In this document: in pieces, positions 1 through 7,417 of the stretch | How the letters are laid out: each line of letters starts with the position of its first letter | Position numbering within the stretch: the first letter of the stretch is position 1 | Origin: Sphaerobacteraceae bacterium | GTDB taxonomy: Bacteria; Chloroflexota; Chloroflexia; Thermomicrobiales; Thermomicrobiaceae | Assembly: GCA_007695115.1 (NCBI GenBank) | Contig: REEK01000119.1 | Span: 1 to 62,290, forward strand | Reading direction: 5' to 3' | DNA length: 62,290 bases | Made by a program: the position numbers and the translations under genes | The notes under the pieces: generated by a model | Told to the model about the DNA's origin: nothing | What the model saw: only the letters and a program-made list of their open reading frames with translations | Database searches by the model: none

Positions 1-1
1 G

Positions 2-82
2 TGGGGATGGCCACTGTTAGTCCTGACGGTCTTCGGCATTCGATATCTTCGCCGCCATCGACAGCCAGTCGTCCCGGCTTGA
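2..82 (+). CDS. C-terminal fragment of a membrane protein (5' end outside window)
   Basis: Only the last 26 codons before a TGA at 80-82 are present. They encode a hydrophobic stretch (WGWPLLVLTVFGIRYL) followed by a basic tail (RRHRQPVVPA), the usual end of a last transmembrane helix with a positive cytoplasmic tail. A hairpin terminator follows 14 bases downstream, which supports a real gene end on this strand. The family cannot be named from so little. Confidence 0.5.
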   Translation, partial: WGWPLLVLTVFGIRYLRRHRQPVVPA

Positions 83-96
83 TGAGTGAGGAACGC

Positions 97-128
97 GGCC
101 CCTCCGCAAGAGATGTGGAGGGGCCTTT
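97..128 (+). terminator. Intrinsic terminator of the truncated first gene
   Basis: A 9-bp perfect stem (97-105 with 117-125, GGCCCCTCC/GGAGGGGCC) with an 11-base loop is followed by a short TTT run. It sits between the rightward truncated gene and the convergent M20 peptidase gene. Confidence 0.6.
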
Positions 129-134
129 CGCTTG

Positions 135-1352
135 CTATTCGTCGGTCAGCAGTGAGACAGCGGCGAGGGCATAGGCTTTGGTTGCATCGACAACCTCATC
201 GACGCCAACCCACTCGTCTGGCTGGTGGGCCAGTGCCGGGTCGCCCGGTCCGTAGACGATGGCCGGGTAGCCATTCGCAACGAAATGGCGACCGTCGGTG
301 CCCATACTGAAACCGGTCGGCTCGGCGTTGAAGCCGAGGAACTCGTTGGCTTCCAGCATCGCTTTTGGCAGTGGATCACCCGGCTCGCAGTGATGCGCCT
401 CGCGGCCACCCATCGGTCCGAGTTCGACTTCCACGCGCATGCCTTCGATTCCGGCGATCGCCCGAATGGCAACGTCTTCGATCTCTTTGCGCACTGCCTC
501 CGGCGTCTCGCCCGGGACAATGCGACGATCGACATAAATCGAACACTGGTCGGGAACAACGTTGGCTTTTACGCCGCCGCTGATCATCGAGACGGTCATC
601 GACGACGGTTTGAAGAGCGGGTGGGTTCGTTCGGCAAGAATCGGCTGTAGTTCATTCTGCAGCGCCACGATTACCTTGCCCATGCCGTCGATTGCGTTGA
701 CGCCTTCCCATGGAAGGGCCCCGTGTGCCGCACGTCCGTAAACCGTGACGTTGCAGCCGGCGCCACCCTTTTCACCCAGGCAGACCCGGTTGAGCGTTTG
801 TTCGCCAACGATCACGAAATCAGGCTGGACGTTCGGATCATTGGCACAGAGCTGAGCGCCGAGCACGCCACCGACCTCTTCATCGGCCACCTCGTTGACG
901 ATCAGTTTGCCTTTGATCGGCACACCGGAACGAGCCAGCGCGACGGCTGCCATGACCTGCGCGGTCACGCTGGCCTTGTCGTCGCCAGCGCCACGGCCAT
1001 AGACTCGTCCGTTTACCAGCTCTGCGCCGAATGGCGGGTGAGACCAGTTGCTTTCGTCACCTGTGGGAACGACGTCGATGTGTGCGTTGAACAGGAGCGT
1101 TGGCCCGTCGCCGTCTGATTTCGACGCCAGCAGATTCGGCTTCTCTTCTTCTTCGGTGATGTAGTCGATCGTGAAGCCTTCGGCTGCCAGCTTGTCAGCA
1201 CAGTACTTCATCCCGGCGCGAACGTCGCCGGGCGGGTTGACGCTGGGAATTCGCACCAGCCCTTGGAGGAACTCGGTTATTTCCTGCTCATCGACGTGTG
1301 CGAGGACCTTTTTGGCTGTCTCCTGATTGATCTCGCGGGTACCATCCCCCAC
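135..1352 (-). CDS. M20 family metallopeptidase (ArgE/DapE/CPG2 type)
   Basis: A 405-residue zinc-dependent amidohydrolase/peptidase of the ArgE/DapE/carboxypeptidase G2 superfamily, which removes N-acyl groups or C-terminal residues from small substrates. The metal and catalytic motifs are visible: AHIDVVP (His91, Asp93), GRGAGDDK (bridging Asp124) and DEEVGG (general-base and metal Glu158/159). A dimerisation insert follows. The start is a GTG preceded by AAGGAG with a 6-base gap. The gene stands alone: it converges on the truncated first gene and is divergent from the HAD gene. There is no signal peptide, so it should be cytoplasmic. The substrate cannot be told from sequence. It is one of three M20 proteins in this window, and they are not close copies of each other. 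Confidence 0.88.
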   Translation of the reverse strand: MGDGTREINQETAKKVLAHVDEQEITEFLQGLVRIPSVNPPGDVRAGMKYCADKLAAEGFTIDYITEEEEKPNLLASKSDGDGPTLLFNAHIDVVPTGDESNWSHPPFGAELVNGRVYGRGAGDDKASVTAQVMAAVALARSGVPIKGKLIVNEVADEEVGGVLGAQLCANDPNVQPDFVIVGEQTLNRVCLGEKGGAGCNVTVYGRAAHGALPWEGVNAIDGMGKVIVALQNELQPILAERTHPLFKPSSMTVSMISGGVKANVVPDQCSIYVDRRIVPGETPEAVRKEIEDVAIRAIAGIEGMRVEVELGPMGGREAHHCEPGDPLPKAMLEANEFLGFNAEPTGFSMGTDGRHFVANGYPAIVYGPGDPALAHQPDEWVGVDEVVDATKAYALAAVSLLTDE

Positions 1353-1403
1353 CGGTGACTCCTTCCACGCATGTTAAAATATCGTTCCGGTCGTGACGGG
1401 CGC

Positions 1404-1412
1404 AGTATAGCA
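1404..1412 (-). promoter_or_regulatory. Possible extended -10 promoter for the M20 gene
   Basis: Read leftward, TGC-TATACT gives a TGn extended -10 element about 50 bases upstream of the GTG start. No good -35 is visible. The same TGC-TATACT string occurs before the tRNA-Val gene. Confidence 0.4.
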
Positions 1413-1519
1413 TGAGTCATCCCGGTTTCTGACTGTGCTAACCTTCTCCGGGACAGTCCCCGGGAGTGCCGAATCTGTTCACGTGACGTCAATTTAATTG
1501 CAGGACACGGAGTAGCGCA

Positions 1520-2350
1520 GTGACCGCGACAACAGAAACCGAGCTCAACAATCTGCTCGAACGGGCAGAGTCGTACGTGATCGATATGGATGGGGTGATC
1601 TATCGTGGTGATCTCTGTCTGCCGTATGTTCCGGAGTTCCTGCAGGCACTTGAAGCGCGCGGTATTCCGTACCTGATGGCGACGAACAATTCGACGAAGT
1701 CGCCGCAGGAGTTTGCTGACAAGCTCCAGAAGATGGGGATCGACCTCGGCGCAGACCGGATTCTGACATCCAGTGTAGCCACCAGGGGCATGGTCGAAGA
1801 GCGTTACCCGAAGGGAACCGGCGTATGTGTCGTTGGGATGGCAGCGCTGCACGCGGCGATGTTTGACGATGGCTACTTCGTTCCGGCGGGCAAGGATGCC
1901 CAGGTTGTCGTCTCTGGCGGTCACTTCGGGCTAACCTACGATGACCTGCGCAAGGCCTGTCTGGCAATTCGTGCCGGAGCCGACTGGTTTGCCACGAATG
2001 GCGACACGACGTTCCCGACCGAAGAGGGCATTATCCCCGGTTCGGGTGCAATCATCGCCGCTTTGCACGCTGCGACAGACAAATCTCCAGTCGTGGTCGG
2101 CAAGCCATCTACCGGCATGATCGAAGAAGCGATGCAGAGTCTCGGGACGTCCGCTCCAACAACGATCATGCTCGGCGATCGACTGGACACCGATATCCTT
2201 GCCGGGGAGCGTGCCGGTTTGCCGACGATGCTGGTGATGACCGGCGTTACTGATCCCGCGGAGCTGGAGTCGTCGGACATCACCCCGGACGTGATCATCG
2301 ATGACCTGGCGCCACTGGTTGCCTTCTATACCGGGCAAGTTACCGGCTGA
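1520..2350 (+). CDS. HAD-superfamily phosphatase, NagD/4-nitrophenylphosphatase-like
   Basis: A 276-residue HAD hydrolase of subclass IIA (NagD, AraL, p-nitrophenylphosphatase group). Motif I is VIDMDGVIYRG (nucleophile Asp22, acid/base Asp24), motif II lies in MATNNSTKSP, and the C-terminal GDRLDTDILAGERAGL is motif III/IV, which holds Mg2+. The cap type fits dephosphorylation of small phosphorylated metabolites; the physiological substrate is unknown. The GTG start has CGGAG 7-8 bases upstream. Its TGA overlaps the ATG of the following methyltransferase (TGATG), so the two are probably translated together. The 5' intergenic region carries overlapping palindromes (1450-1500). Confidence 0.9.
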   Translation: MTATTETELNNLLERAESYVIDMDGVIYRGDLCLPYVPEFLQALEARGIPYLMATNNSTKSPQEFADKLQKMGIDLGADRILTSSVATRGMVEERYPKGTGVCVVGMAALHAAMFDDGYFVPAGKDAQVVVSGGHFGLTYDDLRKACLAIRAGADWFATNGDTTFPTEEGIIPGSGAIIAALHAATDKSPVVVGKPSTGMIEEAMQSLGTSAPTTIMLGDRLDTDILAGERAGLPTMLVMTGVTDPAELESSDITPDVIIDDLAPLVAFYTGQVTG

Positions 2351-3159
2351 TGCGGCAAGTTGGACGCTACGATATCGATGATCCGGGCAAGATCCAGGGG
2401 CGTGATGAGGTCAATCCATCAGACCGCAGCGTGGCAGCGATACGACTCAATCACTGTCTCGATGCTCTGAGCGATACCTCGGGCACCGTACTCATCCTGG
2501 GATGTGGCGCCGGTCGTTACGTTCGGGCGATGAAACGGGTACGGCCTGATCTCCGGGTGATTGGCTGTGATCTCAGCGTTTCTGCGCTTCATGAGGCCGT
2601 TGCTGCCGACCGGGATGGTGAATACATCGCCCTGGATGCCAGCGTTCTTCCATTTGCCGATGATTCGATTCAGGCGGTCGTGTTCTTCGACCTGATCGAG
2701 CATGTTCCCGCTTACGAAGAGATGTTGGCGGATATCGGCAGGGTGCTGGTCTACGACGGGGTGTTTCACTTCTACACACCGCTGGAAGATCAACCCCGCA
2801 GCATCTATCACCTGCTGAAGAACTCCAGTCGGCTTCCACTGAGAACCTGGAAACAGGACCATGTCGGGCATATCAACTTCTTCCGGGCACAGGATGTCTT
2901 TCGAGATATCTGGCACGCCGGATTCAGGGTCGAAGATGCCCGGTACGGGTTTCATCCGTTCGGGCAGGTTCATGATCTGGTGGACTACTGGCAGCGGGAA
3001 CGAGTTGGGGGAGCCTCCGGCGTACTACCGATCTCAGCGGTGAGGATGGTCGCGAGAGTGACGTTTCTGTTTACCTGGCGATTGTCGTACTTCGAAGATC
3101 GCCTCTACGAGGGGCCAACGCTAGCCTCCGGCCTTCACCTGACGGCGAGAATGCGGTAG
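2350..3159 (+). CDS. Class I SAM-dependent methyltransferase
   Basis: 269 residues with a Rossmann-type methyltransferase core: motif I is VLILGCGAGRYVRAMKR (about residues 46-63), an acidic residue ends strand beta-2 (VIGCDLS), and motif IV is AVVFFDLIEHVPAYEEML, of the UbiE/Methyltransf_11 style. The C-terminal part holds several aromatic and basic residues and may contact the acceptor. The acceptor (small molecule, lipid or sugar) cannot be inferred. The ATG overlaps the HAD stop by one base, so the two are co-translated. Confidence 0.85.
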   Translation: MRQVGRYDIDDPGKIQGRDEVNPSDRSVAAIRLNHCLDALSDTSGTVLILGCGAGRYVRAMKRVRPDLRVIGCDLSVSALHEAVAADRDGEYIALDASVLPFADDSIQAVVFFDLIEHVPAYEEMLADIGRVLVYDGVFHFYTPLEDQPRSIYHLLKNSSRLPLRTWKQDHVGHINFFRAQDVFRDIWHAGFRVEDARYGFHPFGQVHDLVDYWQRERVGGASGVLPISAVRMVARVTFLFTWRLSYFEDRLYEGPTLASGLHLTARMR

Positions 3160-3184
3160 CGATTCCGATCATTACATCTGATTT

Positions 3185-3204
3185 CAATCCCGGCGCCGGG
3201 ATTG
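3185..3204. other. 20-bp perfect palindrome upstream of the UbiB-type kinase gene
   Basis: CAATCCCGGCGCCGGGATTG reads the same on both strands with no spacer. It lies in the 97-base gap before the kinase gene, 53 bases ahead of its ATG. No T-run follows, so it is not a typical intrinsic terminator. It could be an operator for a dimeric regulator or a cruciform. Confidence 0.5.
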
Positions 3205-3256
3205 CGAGTGTCTCTGTCGGTACGATTGCATTGATCAGCGACTGACGAGGGATTGC

Positions 3257-4918
3257 ATGCTCTTCCCCAGGAGAACCAGACGGATCCGGCGCTATCGGGA
3301 AATTGCCCGTGTGCTGGCTGGTCATGGGATGGGGTTTCTGGTCGGCATCATTGGTCTGGAGCGGTTTGCTCCGTTCCGCCGGGGTATGACGGCCGGTGGA
3401 GGCTGGCCGTCCCAACCAGAGCGTCTCCGGCAAGCCCTCGAAGAGCTGGGACCGACCTTCGTCAAGCTGGGACAGATCCTTTCGACCCGCGCCGACCTGC
3501 TTCCTCCCGAGTTTCAGCACGAGTTGTCACTACTCCAGGATTCAGCGGCTCCAGTCCCATTTCCCCTGATCGATTCTGTGCTCGAAGAGCAGCTCGGGAT
3601 GCCGATCAACCAGGCGTTCGCTCAGTTCGATCATGAGCCGCTGGCAAGTGCATCGATTGGTCAGGCACACGCTGCCAAACTCCATGATGGCACCGATGTG
3701 GTGGTGAAGATTCTTCGGCCCGGGGTGCAGTCACAGATCGAAGAGGATCTGAACATCCTCTATAACCTTGCACAGACGGCGAGCCGACGCTGGGAAGTCG
3801 CCAATCACTATGATGTCGTCGGCCTGGTCCAGGAGTTCTCCGACACGCTCCGGGGCGAACTGGACTACCTGCGAGAGGCCCGGAATGCGGAGCGGTTCGC
3901 TGAGGGGTTTGCCGATGATCCCGTCGTCCGGGTCCCGGCGGTATTCCGGGAAACCACGACCGCGCAGATCATCACCCTCGAGCGGCTTCGGGGCACAAAG
4001 GTCAGTGATGACGAGGGACTGGAGACGAACCAGATCGACACCCCTGATCTGGCCGACCGCATCTTCCAGATGTACCTGAAGATGATCTTCTCTCATGGAT
4101 TCTTTCACGCTGACCCCCACGCCGGGAACTTTTTCATCGATACCCAGGGGCGAATCGGGCTGATCGATTTCGGGATGGTTGGCTATGTCGATCAGCGGAT
4201 GCAGGACGATCTCGTACGGCTTGTCCTCGCAATCGTGATGGAAGATGCTGACCGGATGGTCGATGTGATTCTCGATCTCGGAGTGGCCCGGAGCCGGGTT
4301 GATCGGGCAATTCTCCGACAGGATCTTCAGCGTCTGTTGAACAAGTACACGGATCGATCGCTCGGGGAGATCGCCCTGGGCACCGCGATCGAAGATGGAT
4401 TGATGATTATTCGTCGACATAATCTGCAGTTGCCGTCGAACATGGCGCTGCTTCTCAAGACGGGAGTCATGGCGGAAGGCCTGGCGGCCAGAGTCAGCCC
4501 GGATTTCGAGCCCATCAGTGCGCTGCGGCCATACACCGAGCAGATCCTGATGAATCAGCTTCACCCGCATGCGATGGCAAAGCGGGTGGGAACCGCCAGC
4601 TTCGAGGCGATCCATCTCGGCATGGAATTGCCTCACATGGTTCGACGGATTCTGAGCGCGGTCGACCGGGGGCAACTCGAAGTTGGGGTGCGGCCAGAGC
4701 GGTTCGAATCCCTGATGTTCCGTGCAGAGCGCATGGTCAACCGGGTGGTGCTCGGGATTCTGACTGCATCGTTCATCATCGGGCTGGCGATCCTGATGGC
4801 GGTATACAGCCCGCCACTCTGGGATCAGTGGGCCGGGGCATTCTTCGGGCTTGGGTTCATCATCGCCGGCGGCCTTGGTCTGTATCTGGCCTGGACGATT
4901 CTCCGCTCATCCCGCTAA
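3257..4918 (+). CDS. ABC1/UbiB (AarF) family atypical kinase, membrane-anchored
   Basis: A 553-residue protein of the UbiB/ADCK family of atypical protein-kinase-like ATPases. Members support isoprenoid-quinone synthesis or lipid homeostasis at the membrane. Visible motifs are the family-specific KxGQ helix (FVKLGQILSTRADLLP, about residue 70), the alanine-rich loop ASIGQAHAA, the ATP-lysine strand VVVKILRP, the catalytic HADPHAGN (about residue 284) and the metal-binding LIDFGMVG. Two hydrophobic helices near the C-terminus (about 495-550) anchor it. The ATG follows GAGGGA. Which quinone or lipid it serves cannot be said; no quinone-biosynthesis gene is nearby. Confidence 0.92.
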   Translation: MLFPRRTRRIRRYREIARVLAGHGMGFLVGIIGLERFAPFRRGMTAGGGWPSQPERLRQALEELGPTFVKLGQILSTRADLLPPEFQHELSLLQDSAAPVPFPLIDSVLEEQLGMPINQAFAQFDHEPLASASIGQAHAAKLHDGTDVVVKILRPGVQSQIEEDLNILYNLAQTASRRWEVANHYDVVGLVQEFSDTLRGELDYLREARNAERFAEGFADDPVVRVPAVFRETTTAQIITLERLRGTKVSDDEGLETNQIDTPDLADRIFQMYLKMIFSHGFFHADPHAGNFFIDTQGRIGLIDFGMVGYVDQRMQDDLVRLVLAIVMEDADRMVDVILDLGVARSRVDRAILRQDLQRLLNKYTDRSLGEIALGTAIEDGLMIIRRHNLQLPSNMALLLKTGVMAEGLAARVSPDFEPISALRPYTEQILMNQLHPHAMAKRVGTASFEAIHLGMELPHMVRRILSAVDRGQLEVGVRPERFESLMFRAERMVNRVVLGILTASFIIGLAILMAVYSPPLWDQWAGAFFGLGFIIAGGLGLYLAWTILRSSR

Positions 4919-4942
4919 CGGTACGTATCTGGGGGCCTGGAG

Positions 4943-5077
4943 CTAGTCACTGGGCTTGTCAGACTCGTCCTGAACCTCAACCGGCGCGATGCGGTCCCGC
5001 AGGAAGTAGTATCCCGCCACGAACACGATCAGCATCCCAGCGACACCAGCCAGCGTTCCAATCATTAGCACGTCCAT
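4943..5077 (-). CDS. Small single-pass membrane protein, 44 residues
   Basis: A short reading frame begins at an ATG preceded by GGGAG 8 bases upstream and ends in TAG. It starts MDVLMIGTLAGVAGMLIVFV, one hydrophobic helix of about 20 residues, then AGYYFLRDRIAP and an acidic hydrophilic tail (VEVQDESDKPSD). The residue pattern is that of a real small membrane protein rather than a chance frame. It lies between the convergent UbiB-type gene and, further right, the LppM-like lipoprotein gene on the same strand. It could be a read-through partner of that lipoprotein. No family is recognised. Confidence 0.6.
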   Translation of the reverse strand: MDVLMIGTLAGVAGMLIVFVAGYYFLRDRIAPVEVQDESDKPSD

Positions 5078-5212
5078 GCGTCAGCTCCCGTTCTGGGTTG
5101 ATCACAGCGTATTCGACCATGGTAGATCAAGCTACCCTGGTCCATTCTGCGTCCCCCGGGGAGGTCAGCGTTGTGAGTAAAGTCACACCTTGAACATATC
5201 GTTGCGGAATTG

Positions 5213-6100
5213 TTACGTCTTGCTCTGGTTTGACCTGGGTGGCTCAGACGACAGGTCTGGCGCCTTCTGCCCGCGCATCAGAACGAATCCACCAGTGATC
5301 AGCAGGGCAAGTGCCGCGAGGCCGAGAATGATCCCGACGATGACCCAGACCGACATTCCGGATCCTTCTTCGGATTCAGCGAAGAACGTTTCCGACCCCG
5401 AGAGGGGGATCTCGAACTGTACTCGCTCTGGCCCGGCAGATGATCCGTTATGCTCGGTAATCTCGCCGGGCATCGAGACGGTATAGGTCATATTCACGAA
5501 CTGCCCGAACATGTCGAGGCCAGGCTCGACATCGAAGTCGAATTGATCGCCAAATTCGTCGCTGAACTCATCTGCGAGTTCGTCTTCGACGTCAGGTCCC
5601 AGTTCATCCTCTGGATCACCGTTGAACAGCTCTTGCTGGTTCTCGAACAGGGCGTCGCCATCCGCGGTGAGCTCGAACCGGTAGGTGGTGGAACCGAGAG
5701 AGCTGGACTCGGTGAACGATCCCTGGAATCCGCCTTCGGGTGGACTGTCGCTTCCCGCAACGGCGAACAGCTCGCTGAGGACATCGCTAAGATCCGAATT
5801 GTCTTCGACGTCCGTCGAGAGGCGGACCCCGACTCGAGATGCGGTGTCGATCACCTCGACATCGAAACCGGCTTCCTCGCCCTGCCGCTCGGCTTCACTG
5901 AAATCAAGCGGGCCACCAATTTCGTCGGAAATCGCGGGATCATCGAGAAACGTGCGGTCGATTGTGGTCTCGATCGAGTGGCGGGCGCTGCCGTCTGCCT
6001 GGAAATCGCTCTCGACTTCGATCTGCATGCAGGCACCGAGAATCAGCGCGAAGGTCAGGGTGGCCAGTATGGCGATTATGGGACGACGGGGTGGGTTCAT
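5213..6100 (-). CDS. LppM-like lipoprotein with C-terminal transmembrane helix
   Basis: 295 residues. The N-terminus is a lipoprotein signal (MNPPRRPIIAILATLTFALI then LGAC; the lipidated Cys is about residue 24). The mature part begins MQIEVESDFQADGSARHSIE, a beta-rich pattern like LppM/DUF3153 domains of actinobacterial and chloroflexal lipoproteins. An acidic stretch (DELADEFSDEFGDQFDFD) follows, then a strong helix (VWVIVGIILGLAALALLITG, about 255-276) and a short basic tail. It is therefore probably held by both a lipid and a helix. The ATG follows GGAG with a 6-base gap. The function is unknown; the LppM link is from remembered patterns and is tentative. Confidence 0.7.
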   Translation of the reverse strand: MNPPRRPIIAILATLTFALILGACMQIEVESDFQADGSARHSIETTIDRTFLDDPAISDEIGGPLDFSEAERQGEEAGFDVEVIDTASRVGVRLSTDVEDNSDLSDVLSELFAVAGSDSPPEGGFQGSFTESSSLGSTTYRFELTADGDALFENQQELFNGDPEDELGPDVEDELADEFSDEFGDQFDFDVEPGLDMFGQFVNMTYTVSMPGEITEHNGSSAGPERVQFEIPLSGSETFFAESEEGSGMSVWVIVGIILGLAALALLITGGFVLMRGQKAPDLSSEPPRSNQSKT

Positions 6101-6271
6101 GTTGAGCTCCGGGATCCTTCTACCGAATCGCGGTTGTCGTGATAGGCTGTGGGCTATACCAACTGCGAGAACCGTAGCATGATCTGCGCAGATCGTCCCC
6201 GGTTGTCGGTACTGATTCTAGACCGGGGCGACATTGGCTTGCACCGCAGGATTGAACGAGAGGAAGTGAAC

Positions 6272-7243
6272 GTGAGCAGTGACGCTGGCATGTGGATGAT
6301 CGATGGACATAGCGACTGGCTGCTGGACATCGCCGATACGAAGCGAAGCTTCTTCGAGCGTTCGGACATCGGGCACGTTGATCTGCCCAGGCTGAAAGAG
6401 GGACAGATCTCGGCGATGATGTGCGCGGTGTTCATCCGCAACGATGATCTACCGCACCACGCATTGATTCAGACGCTCAGAATGGTCGATCGCCTGCGGA
6501 AGATTGTCGAGCAATCCGATGGCCAGGTGCGCCTGGTCGAGACAGTCGATGATATCGAGAAGTCTTATCAAGAGGGCTCGTTCGGCGCCGTTCTGCACTA
6601 TGAGGGAGCCGAGGCGATCGATCCGGAGTTCACAATTCTCCGCCTCTCCTATGCACTGGGATTGCGCTCGATTGGCCTCACCTGGAGCCGGTCAAACATC
6701 TTCTGCGAGGGCGTCGGTGAGCAGAACCGGGAGCGCGGCCTCACCTATCTGGGGAAGGAGCTGGTTCGTCGGTGCAACCAGATGGGGATTCTGGTGGACG
6801 TTTCCCATCTCAACGTCGCCGGATTCTGGGACGTGCTGGAAACGACCAAGGTGCCGATCGTTGCCAGCCACTCGAATGCCCGGGCGATCTGCAATCACGA
6901 ACGCAATCTCTACGATGATCAGATCCGTGCATTGGCCCGAAACGGCGGCCTTATGGGCATCAACTTCGCGCGACAGTTCCTTGTTGAAGGCGCGAAGGAG
7001 GCCAGCGACGTATCACTTGATCAAATGGTTGATCATGTTGATCATATCGTCAACCTGGTGGGCATCGATCACGTGGCGCTCGGCTCTGACTATGATGGCG
7101 CAGGAATGCCCGAAGCGCTCTACGACGCGTCCCAGACGCCTGTCTTGATTCAGGCACTGCGCGACCGGGGTTATGATGACGCGGCGATCCAGAAGTTCGG
7201 TCGCGATAACTGGCTGCGGGTGTTGAAGCAGGTGTGGAAGTAG
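6272..7243 (+). CDS. Membrane dipeptidase family protein (peptidase M19)
   Basis: A binuclear zinc dipeptidase of the renal dipeptidase family, about 323 residues, which cleaves dipeptides and in some members D-amino-acid dipeptides. All metal ligands are visible: IDGHSD (His, Asp), YEGAEAI (bridging Glu), LVDVSH and IVASHSN (two His) and LGSDYDGA (Asp). The GTG at 6272 is preferred because AGAGGA lies 8 bases upstream and the family normally begins shortly before the IDGH motif. An upstream in-frame GTG at 6149 would add 41 atypical residues, and ATG at 6290 is also possible. There is no signal peptide. It converges on thrS across hairpin repeats. Confidence 0.88.
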   Translation: MSSDAGMWMIDGHSDWLLDIADTKRSFFERSDIGHVDLPRLKEGQISAMMCAVFIRNDDLPHHALIQTLRMVDRLRKIVEQSDGQVRLVETVDDIEKSYQEGSFGAVLHYEGAEAIDPEFTILRLSYALGLRSIGLTWSRSNIFCEGVGEQNRERGLTYLGKELVRRCNQMGILVDVSHLNVAGFWDVLETTKVPIVASHSNARAICNHERNLYDDQIRALARNGGLMGINFARQFLVEGAKEASDVSLDQMVDHVDHIVNLVGIDHVALGSDYDGAGMPEALYDASQTPVLIQALRDRGYDDAAIQKFGRDNWLRVLKQVWK

Positions 7244-7295
7244 GAAGAGTAGGGGGCACGGCCCTCACACCAGGCCAACTGGCTTACCTATGTAG

Positions 7296-7317
7296 GGGTC
7301 GGCGCCCCTGCCGACCC
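7296..7317. repeat. REP-like hairpin (GGGTCGGC/GCCGACCC)
   Basis: An 8-bp perfect stem (7296-7303 with 7310-7317) lies within a GTAGGGGTCGGCGCCCCTGC context. Similar GTAGGGGC... palindromic units are scattered through many Chloroflexota and cyanobacterial genomes. It sits between two convergent genes and may double as a terminator. Confidence 0.5.
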
Positions 7318-7350
7318 GGGTTCGCAGGGTTGCCATTTTCGGTGGACAAT

Positions 7351-7391
7351 GGCCCTCACCCCCGGCCCCTCTCCCAATGCTGGGAGAGGGG
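7351..7391. repeat. REP-like element of the CCCTCACCCCCGGCCCCTCTCCC type
   Basis: An 11-bp perfect stem (7366-7376 CCCCTCTCCCA with 7381-7391) and a 4-base loop follow CCCTCACCCCCGG. This string is a widely recurring intergenic repeat in high-GC genomes. Here it lies between the convergent M19 dipeptidase and thrS genes, where it could terminate transcription from either side. Confidence 0.65.
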
Positions 7392-7417
7392 AGAACCGTT
7401 TGATTGTCGGTATGGGG

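Noticed and set aside
1477-1488. parS-like GTTCACGTGAC
   Set aside because: It matches the core CACGTG but not the flanks of TGTTTCACGTGAAACA; too many differences for a ParB site.
4703-4715. tRNA T-loop-like GGTTCGAATCC
   Set aside because: It lies inside the UbiB-type coding region, with no acceptor stem or anticodon arm around it.
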